Positions 22,165 to 33,571 of a DNA stretch of 64,000 nt are shown piece after piece. The notes under the pieces were generated by a model. It did no database searches. It had not been told where the DNA came from and was given only the letters and a program-made list of their open reading frames with translations. Both the position numbers and the translations under genes were made by a program. The stretch is from Sipunculus nudus (lineage: Eukaryota; Annelida; Sipuncula; Golfingiida; Sipunculidae): NCBI GenBank assembly GCA_026874595.1, contig CM049313.1, positions 11,901,508 through 11,965,507 on the forward strand, given 5' to 3'. The stretch's first letter is position 1. Every line of letters begins with the position of its first letter.

Positions 22165-24027
22165 GGTCATAAGTGAACTGCTGCGCCCTCATTTTTTGTT
22201 GACCTCTGACCTTTCCTCGCTGCCCAGCATCCATTTGTGCGTCTGTTCCCAAACATAAACCCGCATATCTCAGGAACCTTTTGACCGCTCAGGCTAAAAA
22301 TTTTGCACAAATGTAGCCCTTTGATAGCTTAATAACATACACTAAAAAAGGGGGTGCCACCTGAAACCACTTATGTACAGCGTCCATCTGTTCATCTGCC
22401 TTGGGATAAAATCACTCATATCTCAGCAGTGGTTTGACTTATTTGCCTGAAATAGCAGGTTTATACATCCTGGACAGCTTTCTTGATTTATGACAGGTGG
22501 CGCCATCTACATTTACGTTTACTCTGCAGACATCCAAGCTCATATCTCGGGAACTGTTTGACCCATTGGGCCAAAATTTTGCATGTGTATAGATCTCACA
22601 TAGCTCTTCATCATAGGCAAAACTGGTGGCACCACTTGCAACCATTTTCGAACAGCGTCCATCTGTTCATCTGCCTTGGGATAAAATTACTCGTATCAGT
22701 GATTTGACTTATTCATCTGAAATTTTACAGGTTTATACATCCTGGACAGGTTTCTTGATTTTATGACAGGTGGCACCACCTACATTCATGTTTACTCTGC
22801 AGACATCCAAGCTCATATCTCGGGAACTGTTTGACCAGTTGGGCCAAAATTTTGCATGTGTATAGATCTCACATAGCTCATCATCATAGGCTAAACTGGT
22901 GGTGCCACCTGCAACCATTAATGCACAGCACCCATCTGTTCATCTGCTTGGGGATAAAATCACTCATATCTCAGCAGTTGTTTGACTTATCCACCTGAAA
23001 TTTTGCAGGTTTATACATCCTGGACAGCTTTCTCGATTTTATGACAGGTGGGGCCACCTACATTCATGTTTATTCTGCAGACATCCAAGCTCATATATCA
23101 GGAAATGTTTGACCGATTAGGCCAAAATTTTGCATGTGTATAGATTTCACATAGCTCTTTATCATAGGCAAAACTGGTGGCGCCACCTGCAATCATTTAT
23201 GCACAGCATCCATCTGTTCATCTGCCTTTGCGTAAAATCACTCATATCTCAGCAGTGGTTTGACTTATCCACCTGAAATTTTGCAGGTTTATACATCCTG
23301 GAAAGCTTTCTTGATTTTTTGACAGGTGGTGCCAACTACATTCAGGTTTACTCTGCAGACATCCAAGCTCATATCTCGGGAACCATTAGATTGGGCCAAA
23401 ATTTTGCATGTGTATAGATCTCACATAGCTCTTCATCATAGGCAAAACTGGTGGTGCCACCTGCAACCACTTATGCACAGCATCCATCGGTTCATCTGCC
23501 TTGGGATAAAATCACTCATATCTCAGAAGTGGTTTGACTTATCCACCTGAAATTTCGCAGGTTTATACATCCTTGACAGCCTTCTTGATTTTATGACAGG
23601 TGGCGCCACACACATTTATGTTTACTCTGCAGACATCCAAGCTCATATCTTGGGAACCGTTTGACCAATTGGGCCAAAATTTTGCTTGTGTATAGATCTC
23701 ACAAAGCTCTTCATCATAAGCAAAAATGGTGGCGCCACCTGCAACCACTTATGAACAGCTTCCACCTGTTCATCTGCTTTTGGATAAAATCACTCATATC
23801 TCAGCAGTGGTTTGACTTGTCCACCTGAAATTTTGCAGGTTTATACATCCTTGACAATTTTCTCAATTTTATGACAGGTGGCACCACCTACTTTCATGTT
23901 TACGCTGCAGACATCCATGCTAATAAGCAACACACCTGACTCTATTCCCCTTGCCACTTAATCCATGCCTCAATTCACCCGTCCCACTCTGATACACATA
24001 GTCGCTTGTCAACTACCCATATTCTAG
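22165..24027 (+). mobile_element. Helitron-like family 1, copy 2 (5' end missing, long array)
   Basis: The interior is the largest array of the five copies. The unit 'catctgttcatctgcc.tgggataaaatcactcatatctcagcagtgg' (in pieces) repeats about every 275 bp (near 22385, 22665, 22935, 23212, 23484, 23765). Two ggtggcgcc-type palindromes fall in each period. The 3' end is GTCG-CTTGT-CAAC stem text, then CTAG at 24024-24027 followed by T. The 5' TC hairpin is absent, and the array joins family 5 sequence near 22165. Confidence 0.7.
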
Positions 24028-24284
24028 TTTTAAAATGTCCTAGTCTGAAACTTGCAGGTCTGAAATGTCCATTTTGCTGAAATCATAATGACTAAGGTAG
24101 ATATGCAGGACCTAAAAGGATTAATATTTAATTTTAAAAATAAACCTACATTCATACTCCCTAACTTTGCACAGGTTCGCATTAGGCCTGTAGGCCTTGT
24201 TATTATTTTTGGCCTAACATGATATTTTTTTAAGCTTGAGAGCTTATTTGAGGCATTTAACTATATTCAGCTGAGTTTTAATTG

Positions 24285-24690
24285 TATACCGGAAATTATA
24301 TCAGAATTTTGTGAGTCATTTGCATGAACATAAAATAGTTACCTTATATTCTGCCCAACTTTGTTTATTGCACTTTTTTCCAGTAAATACATTCAGTTTT
24401 ATTTTCACATGATAGGCAGATAAGGTTTTAAGCTTATGTAATCTAAAATTTGAAAGACATTAATAATTGTAGCTTTATATTCAAGTTTTAGAAAACCAAG
24501 TCAGTTATTGTTTACAACATTTAGCCTTGTTACACTCGAAGACTGCATGCCTACCATGAAAGCCGCGCAACCGCAGTTTTGTTTTGCTATATTGGGTATA
24601 ACTATTCTGCCAGACTTTATCTCCCTTCATATTATTTTGGATTCAAGGTCAACTTCAGCTGAGCACCATGACCAATAGATCCCTTGTTAG
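24285..24690 (+). mobile_element. Truncated family 2 element, 3' part
   Basis: Interior phrases ('ttaccttatattctgcccaacttt', 'gataaggttttaagctt') parallel the 53260-53420 and 53930-54060 parts of the family 2 block on the right. The 3' end is 'cagctgagcaccatgaccaatagatcccttgtt', near 24655-24687. Confidence 0.5.
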
Positions 24691-24972
24691 ACAGTTGTAT
24701 ATATTTTTTATTCCTACATTTTCAGGTCACTGTTACTGCAGTCTTGTCAGAGTATTAGCTTTGCAATCATATATTTAGTACTTTACTATAACCAAATAGG
24801 AGGACCATTTCCTCTTTGCTTTTCATATGCAAATTCATATAAAAATCAGTAACAATATAAATAAGCATATTGTGCATATGCTAAATGTTTTCAGAATTCA
24901 GCTGAGCCCTGTGACCTATGGGTCCCTTGTTAGACAGTTGCATACATATTTTATTCCTACATTTCAGGTCAT
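24655..24972 (+). repeat. Direct duplication that includes the exon 2 splice acceptor
   Basis: A segment of about 75 bp occurs twice: 24655-24731 and 24899-24972. Each copy runs from the family 2 3' end (cagctgagc...cccttgtt) through 'agacagttg', a pyrimidine tract and 'cag', to 'gtca'. Only the second copy is followed by the coding exon. Between them lies a short piece (24738-24898) that also occurs at 55105-55200. Confidence 0.65.
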
Positions 24973-25128
24973 TTTCATATCGGCTAATAAGGTGTTTCCA
25001 AAGTGCCCTAAACCAAAGAAGATTTCTGAGCATATCTGTGTTTTGCTGCTTCGTAGTTCTAATAATCATCGGCTCAGTATACCAGGAGTACCAATTTGTT
25101 GGTTACCTTGACATGACAAAGGATGTAG
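24968..25128 (+). CDS. C1GALT1: C1GALT1-like, exon 2: cytosolic tail and signal anchor (residues 3-57)
   Basis: The acceptor is 'ttattcctacatttcag' and the donor GTAAGT at 25129. It encodes a short basic stretch (Arg8, Arg11, Arg20, Arg21), then a hydrophobic segment of about 20 residues (Phe22-Tyr41, including FVVLIIIG), then a luminal stem YQEYQFVGYLDMTKDV. This is the usual N-terminal design of Golgi type II glycosyltransferases. It enters in phase 2 and leaves in phase 1, and its last G joins AT of exon 3 to give Asp57. The acceptor lies in a local duplication that carries a transposon end. An in-frame ATG at 24918 would extend the exon upstream, but it lies inside that transposon end. 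Confidence 0.75.
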
Positions 25129-26329
25129 GTAAGTATTCACAATTTAGTAGTTTTTGTAATTTGTAATTTCATAACGTTTTAATAGGTATGGCTGTATCAT
25201 AGGGATAGAACAAAGTCTTGTGGCCTAAATGGCCCATTGATTAAATAGGCACAACACATATAATAGCTTATCAACAGAAATTTTGACTCTATGCGAGCAG
25301 GATGACTTGATTGGAAAAGTGATCTTATCTGAAATTTTGTTAGATGCATAAGTGAATACATATGTATAAGTTGCTTTGAACTGAGGAGTCTTCTTTGCAT
25401 CTATAAACTGCTCTGCTAAACTTTACACTGCTACATGCTTGATTTGTGTAGCAGAGCAGTGTGCATGACTGAGATCTGCTCAAATTTATGCTTATTCATG
25501 AATCATGCCATTTTCATCATTAAACTGTCATGTGAGTTGTAATAAATATCTGTACTTGCTTGCTGAAGTTATAAATAGAACTTTGCGTAAAAAAAGAGTA
25601 ACACGCAAGTGAAGGTGTGAAAACTAAGTGACAAATTGCACACTAAATAATAGTTTAACTTGAAACAAGATTATGCAACGAGTGTGCCATATGTTAAGTA
25701 ATTGCCTTTACTGTATATGATCTAATAAACACCCCCTCTTTATTTATACAGTGGTTTCTGACAGACTGCTAATTGCCAGCAAGGTTTAATGTAAAACTAA
25801 AAATATGCATTCTCCTGAAGGCAGGCCTCCACCATGTGGGGGGTCTTTACTGTGGGAACCTCCCCAAAACGGGATTACAGTTTGTTATTCGGCCCATACT
25901 CCCTGGGTCATTCATGGAAAAGTTCTCCCCACCCATGTTTGCAACTTTGCATTCACCTATTCAGCCATATTCCATGCTTCATTAGTGCATAATTGACTTT
26001 ACATTTGAGAATATTCCTAGAAGACCTTGCTTGACCCAGATCATGAGATGGATCCACATCAAAATCTAATTGATTCCTTGGCCCATGCATTCCTGAAATG
26101 CCCTGAAAATTTCATGATTTCATGAGTTATGTTGTTAAAAAACACATCAACGAGAATGATATCACATAACATCCTTGTGGTGCAGGTAAATTAAAGCTTT
26201 ACTGTCATGTTTGCATCATTTTGACAGGTAATCAGAGGTCTCCTACAGATAATATATTCATGTCATGTACCCTTAAAAAATCTCTTTCTCATATTTGATG
26301 CCTTTGTGTTTCTGTTTTTCTCTTTTCAG
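25129..26329 (+). other. Intron 2 of gene 1
   Basis: GT-AG intron of 1201 bp. A stretch at 25825-25950 (ccaccatgtggggggtc ... ggtcattcatggaaaagtt) resembles, inverted, a stretch near 29585-29680, so it is probably a dispersed repeat. Open frames over it are not considered coding. Confidence 0.5.
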
Positions 26330-26747
26330 ATCTTAGTCAGGGAAATTTGACAGGCATCAGATTGGCATGTGGGGTTGTTACTCGGCCCAATTATTTTAGC
26401 ACAAGAACAAGGGCTGTGATCGATACATGGGCAAAACGTTGCGACCAGATACACTTTTTTTATTCTGAGGGGGCAAGCAGCAAACAAGCAGTGCTGGGGG
26501 GTGTTGCACTGCCGATTAAAGATTCACGTGATACTTTGACTGACAAAACTCAAGCCTTATTCCGTTACTTATATGCAAACTACAAGAATGATGTCGACTG
26601 GTTCTACAAATGTGATGATGATACTTACGTCATTGTGGAAAATCTAAAATTTGTTTTATTACATTTTGATCCAAAAAAGCCATACTATATAGGTAGAAGA
26701 TTTGTCATACACAATGGAGTATACGGGTACAATAGTGGCGGGACTGG
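26330..26747 (+). CDS. C1GALT1: C1GALT1-like, exon 3: catalytic core with DDD motif (residues 57-196)
   Basis: The acceptor is 'tctgtttttctcttttcag' and the donor GTAAGT at 26748. It encodes the start of the GT31 domain: ACGVVTRP near 69-76, an STRTRAVIDTWAKRC block (81-94), a KDSRDTLTDKTQALFRYLY block (120-138) and DWFYKCDDDTYVIVENL, in which Asp152-Asp154 form the Mn2+/UDP-binding DxD-type motif. Then come IGRRF (177-181) and GYNSGGTG (189-196). These match the order in C1GALT1, where the exon would bind UDP-galactose. A sequon N62-L-T lies at the stem. Cys151 replaces the usual Ala just before the DDD. Strongest part of the gene assignment. Confidence 0.92.
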
Positions 26748-27207
26748 GTAAGTAATAACACTTTTGTCACTGTCCATCTGTGTTAGTTGAAGTGCCAAGA
26801 CTATCCTAGATGTGTTAAATTTGTTTTAGTTTTCCATTGTTTAGTGTTATTGTGAGGGTTTATAATTAACTTTTGGTGGTTTTATATCATGTGAGGTTGA
26901 ATTTTCACATTTTTCAGCATTTTGCAAGGTTTCATTTTGTTCATTCTCAAGGTCAATATATACAAAAAAAGATTTAGCAGTCTCATCATACACTATCTGC
27001 CAAATTTCTTCTGCTGAAGACCATGGTTTGTTTTGTGTTAGTTTTTGTAGCTGAAGGTGCAGCTGCTAACCAGAGTGAGTTATATCCTTTGGGTTGACTG
27101 GGTTATATAATAATAACCCAGAAGAGGTTTGCCGATTAGATCACAGATTTTAAACATTGGTGTTTGTGACAAGAATCTGTGCATGGTTAAGGCATAAGAG
27201 TATTTTT
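26748..27207 (+). other. Intron 3, first part
   Basis: AT-rich intron sequence before the hairpin-ended repeat at 27208. Nothing recognisable. Confidence 0.4.
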
Positions 27208-28184
27208 ATGCCCCCGCCACAAAGTGGCCGGGGCATATAGTTTTACCCATGTCCTTCATTCCGTCCTTCCGTCCTTTCGTCATTCCGAAATCAAACAGTT
27301 GTACAGACTTTTTTTCGCAGTGCCTGCAGATATTGGCCTAATTTTTGGTGTGTGGGCAGATATAGACCAGTTACAGATCGAGTTCGCGTTTCGTCCCGGT
27401 TGACCTACTTTTGACCGTTTTACAGCTCCTAAACTTAGAAAATTTCATGAAAAATAGAAATTTTCATGACAAATACACATGTACAGATTTTTTTTGCAAT
27501 GCCTGCAGATATTGGCCTGATTTTTTGTGTGTGGGCAGATAATGACCAGTTACAGATCGAGTACGCGTTTTGTCCCGGTTGACCTACTTTTGAACGTTTT
27601 ACGCCTCCTTAACTTAGAAAATTTCATGAAAAATAGAAATATTCATGACAGATACACATGTACGGATTTTTTTTAGCAATGCCTGCAGATAAGGGCCTGA
27701 TTTTTGGTGTGTAGGCAGAGAATGACCAGTTACAGATCAAGTTCTTGTTTTGTCCCAGTTGACCTACTTTTGACCATTTGACTGCTCCTGAACATAGAAA
27801 GTTTCATGAAATATATATTTTATAAAATAAATAAATTAAATATAAATTTTCATAACAAATGCATATGTACTGACTTTTTTTCCTCAATGCCTGCAGATAC
27901 CACCCTGATTTTTTATGTGTGGGCAGATAATGACAGTTACAGATCGAGTTCGCGTTTCGTCCCGGTTGACCTACTTTTGATTGTTTTACGGCTCCTAAAC
28001 ATAGAAAATTTCATGAAAGACAGAAATTTTTATGGAAAATGCACATGTATGGACTTTTTTTCACAATGCCTGCATATACTGGCATGATTTTCTGTGTGAT
28101 GCTTGAAAATGACCCGTTACAGATCGAGTTTGCATTTTGCCCTTGTTGACCTACTTTTGACCATACGACACCCCTTGAACTGCT
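27208..28184 (+). mobile_element. Family 4 hairpin-ended element with ~180-bp tandem units (3' end missing)
   Basis: It begins with a hairpin, ATGCCCCCGCCAC against GTGGCCGGGGCAT (27208-27236), then 'ccttcattccgtccttccgtcc'-type text (in pieces). Five units follow, each starting 'ttttt.gca.tgcctgcagata' (near 27310, 27489, 27671, 27880 and 28059; spacing 179, 182, 209 and 179). Each unit also carries 'ccagttacagatcgagttcgcg' and 'gacctacttttgac'. No 3' terminus is present: the array abuts inverted family 1 copy 3 near 28185. Confidence 0.6.
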
Positions 28185-29484
28185 ACCTACCAAAAAATCC
28201 AGAAAGCTGTCCAAGTTGTATACATATGCAAAATTTAAGGCAGATAAGTCAAACCACTACATGTATATGAGTGATTTTTGCCCTTGGCAGACAAACAGAT
28301 GGACGCTGTGCAAAAAAGGTTGCAGGTGGCGCCACCAGTTTAATGTATGATAAAGAGCTATGTGAGAACTATACACATGCAAAACTTTTGCCCAATCGGT
28401 CAAACGGTTCCCATGATATGAGCTTGGATATCTGCTGCATAAACTAGAATGCAGGTGGCACCACCTGTCATAAAATCAAGAGAGCTGTCGGGGATGTATA
28501 AACTTGCAAAATTTTAGGCAGATATGTCAAACCACTGCCGAGATATGAGTGATTTTATCCCATGGCAGACAAACAGACGGGAGCTGTGCAAACATGGCTG
28601 CAGGTGGCGCCACCAGTTTCGTGTATGATAAAGAGCTATGTGAGATTTATACACATGCAAAATTTTGGCCCAATCGGTCAAACGGTTCCATAGATATGAG
28701 CTTGGATGTCTGCAGCATAAACTTGATTGTAGGTGGCGCCACCTGTCATAAAATCAGAAAAGCTATCCAGGATGTATAAGCATGCCGAATTTCAGGTGAA
28801 TTAGTCAAACTACTGCAGAGATATGAGTGATTTTAACCCAAGGCAGACGAACAGATGGACACTGTGCAAACATGGTTGCAGGTGGCGCCACCATTTTTTG
28901 TGTATGTTATAAAGCACTCCAAGGGCTACATTTGTGCAAAAAGATTTTCCTGATCGGTCAAATGGTTCCTGAGATATGAGCTTGGATGTCTGCAGCGTAA
29001 ACGTGATTGTAGGTGGCGCCACCTGTCATAAAATCAGAAAAGCTATCCAGGATGTATACGCATGCCAAATTTCAGGTGAATTAGTCAAGTCACTGCAGAG
29101 ATATGAGTGATTTTAACCCAAGGCAGACGAACAGATGGACACTGTGCAAACATGGTTGCAGGTCGCGCCACCATTTTTGGTGTATGTTATAAAGCTCTCC
29201 GAGGGCTACATTTGTGCAAAAAAATTTTCCTGATCGGTCAAACGGTTCCCGAGATATGTGGGTTTATGTGTGGAAACAGACGCACAAACGGACGCAGAGC
29301 GCAGAGGAAAGGTCAGAGGTCAAAACAAAATTGGGGCACAGCAGTTCACATGTGACCCGAACATAATCCCGGGTTTCGGAAAATTCCGCCCAGCGGTTAC
29401 GGAGGAGTTCTCTGGACACCTACGCGGTGGCGGCGGCGGCGTGCAGCTGAAAACATAGTATCCGCAAAACTCTGTTTTGGCGGA
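28185..29484 (-). mobile_element. Helitron-like family 1, copy 3 (inverted, 3' end missing)
   Basis: The 5' terminus lies at the right: TCCGCC on the minus strand starts at 29484 after an A, with the usual hairpin (29460-29485) and the GGC-rich block (29425-29445). The interior carries ggtggcgccacc-type palindromes at about 28328, 28456, 28602, 28731, 28880 and 29011. The 3' hairpin/CTAG end is missing where it meets family 4. Confidence 0.7.
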
Positions 29485-31060
29485 TACAATTACATTTTGT
29501 CTCCAATTAACTTTGTTGAGTATTTATTGTTAAATGCTGTGGTCACATCGATTTAACTCATTTGACTTGCCCAATTCTTGCAGAGGCCACCTTTTCTGTA
29601 AATGGCTGGCAAACACTATGCCAAAATTTAGTTACTGTAGTGGGACTTTCCCACAACAACAAAATCCCACAATGGACCAGTAATTGAGCCATTAACAAAA
29701 TAATTATATTGGTAGCGGTTTGATGATTTTTTTGGGGGGGGGGGGGGAGGGGAGGCACTTAATTAATCCTGTTATTAAGGTTTTGCAGTTTGTAAAGGGT
29801 CATCAGTCTTTACAATTAAGAATGGTGTCTGCATGACCTCAAGACTGACCTGATCCTTTCAAGAATAAGAAAAGACATTAGGGGAGCATCCATGTGATAT
29901 TGTTAATTCAATCACACGCTTCTGTTTAGTTCGAATTTCGACCAAGGAGTTATGAGATTTTCCATGGTCAGTCTCCACCCAGGGTGAGTGCTCTGCAGGC
30001 TTAATGGGAAAACTGTGCCCAGTTGAGTTTCACTCACAAACAAGTGCAACTTTCGGGGTTCCCTCGGTGTTATGCTCAGCAATGGGGATGACACCTAGCC
30101 ATGACAACCCCACTCCTTAGGCAATGATAATTGGGCTGGTAAGCCTACTTGTGTTGTGATACATCGAGGAATGCATGGCAGTGGTCTTCCATCTTGTTGC
30201 ATTCATATTCATATTATAACAGCCCATAATCTTAACATTATGCTAATAATGATGAATTTACACAAGAGAATACATATGAACTCAAAACCCAAACTGAAAC
30301 TCTGTCGCTATAGTAACGAGTCACTTCCTAATTGCATACAATTTGGCTGTGTCTAGTAACCTGTGCAAGCAATGCCTGTATTCATGCGGTCAGAAATTCA
30401 ACAAACATGTGGAGGGGTTTACCAATATTCTGAGTTTAAACAAAATGCTAATGATTAGTCTGGTTTATGCCAATTGACAGTCTGCCTGTGGGCCATGAGG
30501 CATTGTGAAAAATGCCAAAAATAATTGCATCCTAATGGGGCCTTATAATGTGTTCCTCAGACCTAGCTGTATAGGCACTCTGGCAGCCAGTAATCTGGTT
30601 GTAATGTCAGAGTGCTGATATGGCGCTAGATGACACACACAAAGGACCTACAGGAATGGAACTCATCAGAGCCTGCATGATGCTCGGATTATAATGAGTT
30701 TGCTAAGCCCCTGACACATTGTCTGAAACCTGACTTTAATTCTGATATGAGGTATTAAGATATGCAAGCATTCATAAAATGAAAGTGGTTACCTCTACCC
30801 AAAAAAATCTTTTAAAAAAATATGATGTTGCTTGCTGGGAAATGTTTCATCATGAGCATCTGATGAGAATGAATAAGATCACTTCAACAAAATCCTGTAA
30901 TACCCAGGTATAATTAGTCCGAACATTCTTTAGTGGCCATGAAATGCAAATGTGGCTTTCTCAAGCCGTAGGTAAACCTTATAAGTTAGAATGAATGTAA
31001 TGTGATGACTGCTTTAAACATTGTTTGAGATACTTATACTATGGCATGTATATCTTCTAG
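29485..31060 (+). other. Intron 3, last part
   Basis: Non-coding sequence with a G homopolymer at about 29731-29752. The pyrimidine-poor acceptor 'atggcatgtatatcttctag' ends it at 31060. No further feature is supported. Confidence 0.45.
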
Positions 31061-31265
31061 CTATGCATTGAGTCGTGAGGCAACAAGACGATTAGTCGAG
31101 GAAGGACCTCAGCATGCATACTGTGCTCAAGAGGGTGATATTGAAGATATAGACATTGGGAGATGTATGCGGGCCTTGAAGGTCACGATCGTGGATGGAG
31201 TGGATGCCCAGGGGGAGCCAATGTTCTACTACAGGAATCCTGAGGAGCTGATTGGTTGGCAGTTG
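31061..31265 (+). CDS. C1GALT1: C1GALT1-like, exon 4: acceptor-side GT31 region (residues 196-264)
   Basis: The first base C completes Gly196 and the exon reads YALSREATRRLVEEG, as expected after GGTG in this family ('GYVLSKEAL' in vertebrates). At 220-232 it has EGDIEDIDIGRCM, the conserved ED...GRC motif that carries the catalytic acid region in GT31 enzymes. It continues with a VDGVDAQGEPMFYYRNPEEL block and ends after Trp-Gln-Leu264 in phase 0 at donor GTAAGT (31266). Cys217 and Cys231 are candidates for a conserved disulfide. Assignment to this gene rests on the phase match with exon 3 and the family order. Confidence 0.88.
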
Positions 31266-33400
31266 GTAAGTATCAAGGTTAATTTGAATATCAAACATTG
31301 TGCAGAACTCATTTATCATCATTTATAATCTTGGAAAGTTTAATCTTTGGGTGGCATTTAGAGTTGAGTCCAGGTACTCGTACCTAGGTACACAATTCAG
31401 AGTACCTGCACCTGGAACTGAAGTACCTGTACATGGTATCAGGTACTCCAGGTGCATTTGTATGGTACTGGAAATCAACATCAGGCTTGCATGGGTCAAT
31501 TGCATACTTGTATAAAGTTGTCACCCTGGTCAGGACAGGTACCTGACCCAGGCAGCCTGAGCTTTAATCCCTGCAGTTTTTTAAGTTGAGTGGGCTAGCC
31601 CTCTGGACTGGCAAGTTGGTCTACCTTCAGCCTGACTATGCTTGACTATAACAGTAAGTTGGTTGTTGCATTATCAGCAGAAAAGTTAAGGGCAACAAGC
31701 AAAGCATATGAATAGGGTTGCTCACTTGCCTGATGTAGATACCTGCTGTCTAGTATACATAGAACACTTAGGAAGAGCATCCACCAAAACAAAAATCAGG
31801 CACTTTTTTTTGTTTAATATATTTTGGTGAAGGTAACAGCCTCCCTTTTTAACCCCCAGCCCTTAGCTATCCGTCCATCCGTCCAGCATCCGTTAAATTT
31901 TACCTTGTGAGCGGGATATCTCTAAAAGGATTCAACGTAAAATTTTTATTTCTTCAGTGAAGATGTATATCAACAAAATCTCAGTCAAGTTCAAAGATGG
32001 GTGACCTTGACCTATTTTTCTACGTTTAAGATGTGATTATAGATAAACACTTAGAAGCTAATATCTCAGGAACCATTAGGTGGATTTTCACAAAACTTAC
32101 TTTGCTTATTGGGACTGATGGTCTGTACTTGCTGTACAAGTTTGGTGGTGTCACTTACAATTTCAGATTTTTTATGAATTTTTATTGGATTTTTCAACTT
32201 TGGCTTTGTGAGCGGGATATCTCCAAAGGTATTCATCACAGGAACTTCATTTCTTCAGTGCTGATGCATATTAACAAAATCTCGGTTGGGTTTGAAAATG
32301 GGTGACCTTGACTTATTGTACTACGTTTTAAAGCTGATTATAGAAAAACACTGAGAAGCTAATTTCCAGGAACCATTGGATGGATTTTCACAAAACTTAC
32401 CATGATCATTTGGACTGATGGTCTGTACCTGCTGTACAAGCTTAGGGGTGCCACATACATTTCCCGATTTTAAATGAATTTTTATTGGATTTTTCAACTT
32501 TGGCCTTGTGAGCAGGATATCTCCAAAGTTATTCAACATAGGAACTTCATTTCTTCAGTGCTGATGCATATAAACAAAAACATGGTCAAGTTCAAAGATG
32601 GGGGACCTTGACCTACATTTCAGAATAGAAAAAGTACTTAGGAGCTTATTTCTCAGGAACATCTGGGTGGATTGTTAAGAAACATGGTATAGTGATATGC
32701 CTTGATGAGCTCTGAGTCCTGCAAGAGATCAGTCTTACCATACTTGCAAAAGTACTACATACCTCTCCAGTTTAAATTTATAACTGAGACATGTACAGAT
32801 ATACATCCATGTGAGAACAAATAGTTCATACTTGTTACTGTTACAACATATAAACACTGTTCTTTTGGCTGAGAGCTTTTGACAGCTTCTGCTGATATTC
32901 TAGTTTTTTTATGCTACTTAACTACATATATTTACATCTGCAGAATTCCATTCAAGATTCTGACAATTTGACAGTGCAGTATCACACTCTTCCTCTCATT
33001 TTATATTCTGTTGTCAACCAGGCCTGGTTACTACTGCACCTGCAAGCCCTTGGTGCAAAATCATCCCGATTAAATGTAACATTTATTATTGATTATTAAT
33101 ATTATTATTGCTTAATAATCTTTGATCCTTTTATTTTGTTCTATTAAAGTTCAGAATGTCTCTCTTTACAAACTGTTGATGTGAATATATAAAAAATAAT
33201 GATTGTTCATGCAATATAGTTTTAATGGTGACTGGTGATTGTGCTGATTTTAAATGACTGACAGGTTCTCCTACGCAGTTATTATCACCATGTGTGAAAT
33301 GTTTGCAAGGAAATGTGTATCTTTGCATATGATTTTACATAAACAAAGTATATATTTTAATGGTATGGTAGTTAATTAAGTGTTATTCTTATATTTGTAG
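31266..33400 (+). other. Intron 4, with a threefold ~300-bp tandem repeat
   Basis: The phrase 'ttgtgagc.ggatatctc' recurs at about 31907, 32208 and 32507. It marks three ~300-bp units (31860-32690) that include 'tctcaggaaccatt.gtggattttcacaaaactta' in pieces. Upstream, 31365-31455 is rich in GGTACCTG/AGGTAC words. I looked here for a phase-0 exon supplying the missing family segment with adjacent Cys codons and saw none. Confidence 0.5.
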
Positions 33401-33571
33401 AGCCGTGCACAAAGACTGAGCAAGGACGCTGCTACTTTCCATTACGTGAAACCATATGAAATGTACATGTACGACTTCATGATCTATGGGCTCTGTCGCC
33501 ATGAAGGTTGTAAAGATAAAATTAAGTCTAGACCCAACAAAGGACCAGATAAAGGGCCTCCAGCACACTGA
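33401..33571 (+). CDS. C1GALT1: C1GALT1-like, exon 5: C-terminus (residues 265-320)
   Basis: The acceptor is 'tcttatatttgtag'. It encodes SRAQRLSKDAATFHYVKPYE, in which FHYV (277-280) matches the family's conserved SFHYV, then MYMYDFMIYGLC, parallel to the family's MY.L.YL.Y.L end. A basic, Gly/Pro-rich tail (KSRPNKGPDKGPPAH) follows, with stop TGA at 33569-33571. The conserved GPGCCSD text that normally precedes this block is absent: only 'SRAQRLSKDAA' is present. The 3' end of the mRNA is not determined; AATAAA-type signals occur near 34153 and 34421. Confidence 0.85.
   Translation, partial: SRAQRLSKDAATFHYVKPYEMYMYDFMIYGLCRHEGCKDKIKSRPNKGPDKGPPAH

Larger units (their letters stand above)
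10288..33571 (+). other. C1GALT1: Gene model: C1GALT1-like core-1 beta-1,3-galactosyltransferase (five exons)
   Basis: The exons are 10288-10370, 24968-25128, 26330-26747, 31061-31265 and 33401-33571. Coding parts of 8, 161, 418, 205 and 171 nt total 963 nt, giving 320 residues and a stop. Introns are 14.6, 1.2, 4.3 and 2.1 kb, all GT-AG with GTAAG donors, and phases match at every junction. The order is short cytosolic tail, membrane anchor, GT31 domain with DDD, EDIDIGRC and FHYV: a type II Golgi enzyme of the family that adds galactose to GalNAc-Ser/Thr (T antigen). Vertebrate C1GALT1 is about 360 residues. This one is shorter and lacks the conserved GPGCC segment before FHYV. Orthologue versus lineage-specific paralogue is unresolved. 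Confidence 0.8.

Noticed and set aside
22165-24027. Possible CRISPR-like array
   Set aside because: Repeats are about 275 bp and diverged, in a eukaryotic genome, and bounded by Helitron-type ends.
24918-24967. In-frame ATG at 24918 as the start of the galactosyltransferase
   Set aside because: It lies in the family 2 3' end, upstream of a good acceptor at 24967. The spliced start at 10363 fits the phase exactly and gives a normal short cytosolic tail. It remains a possible alternative first exon.
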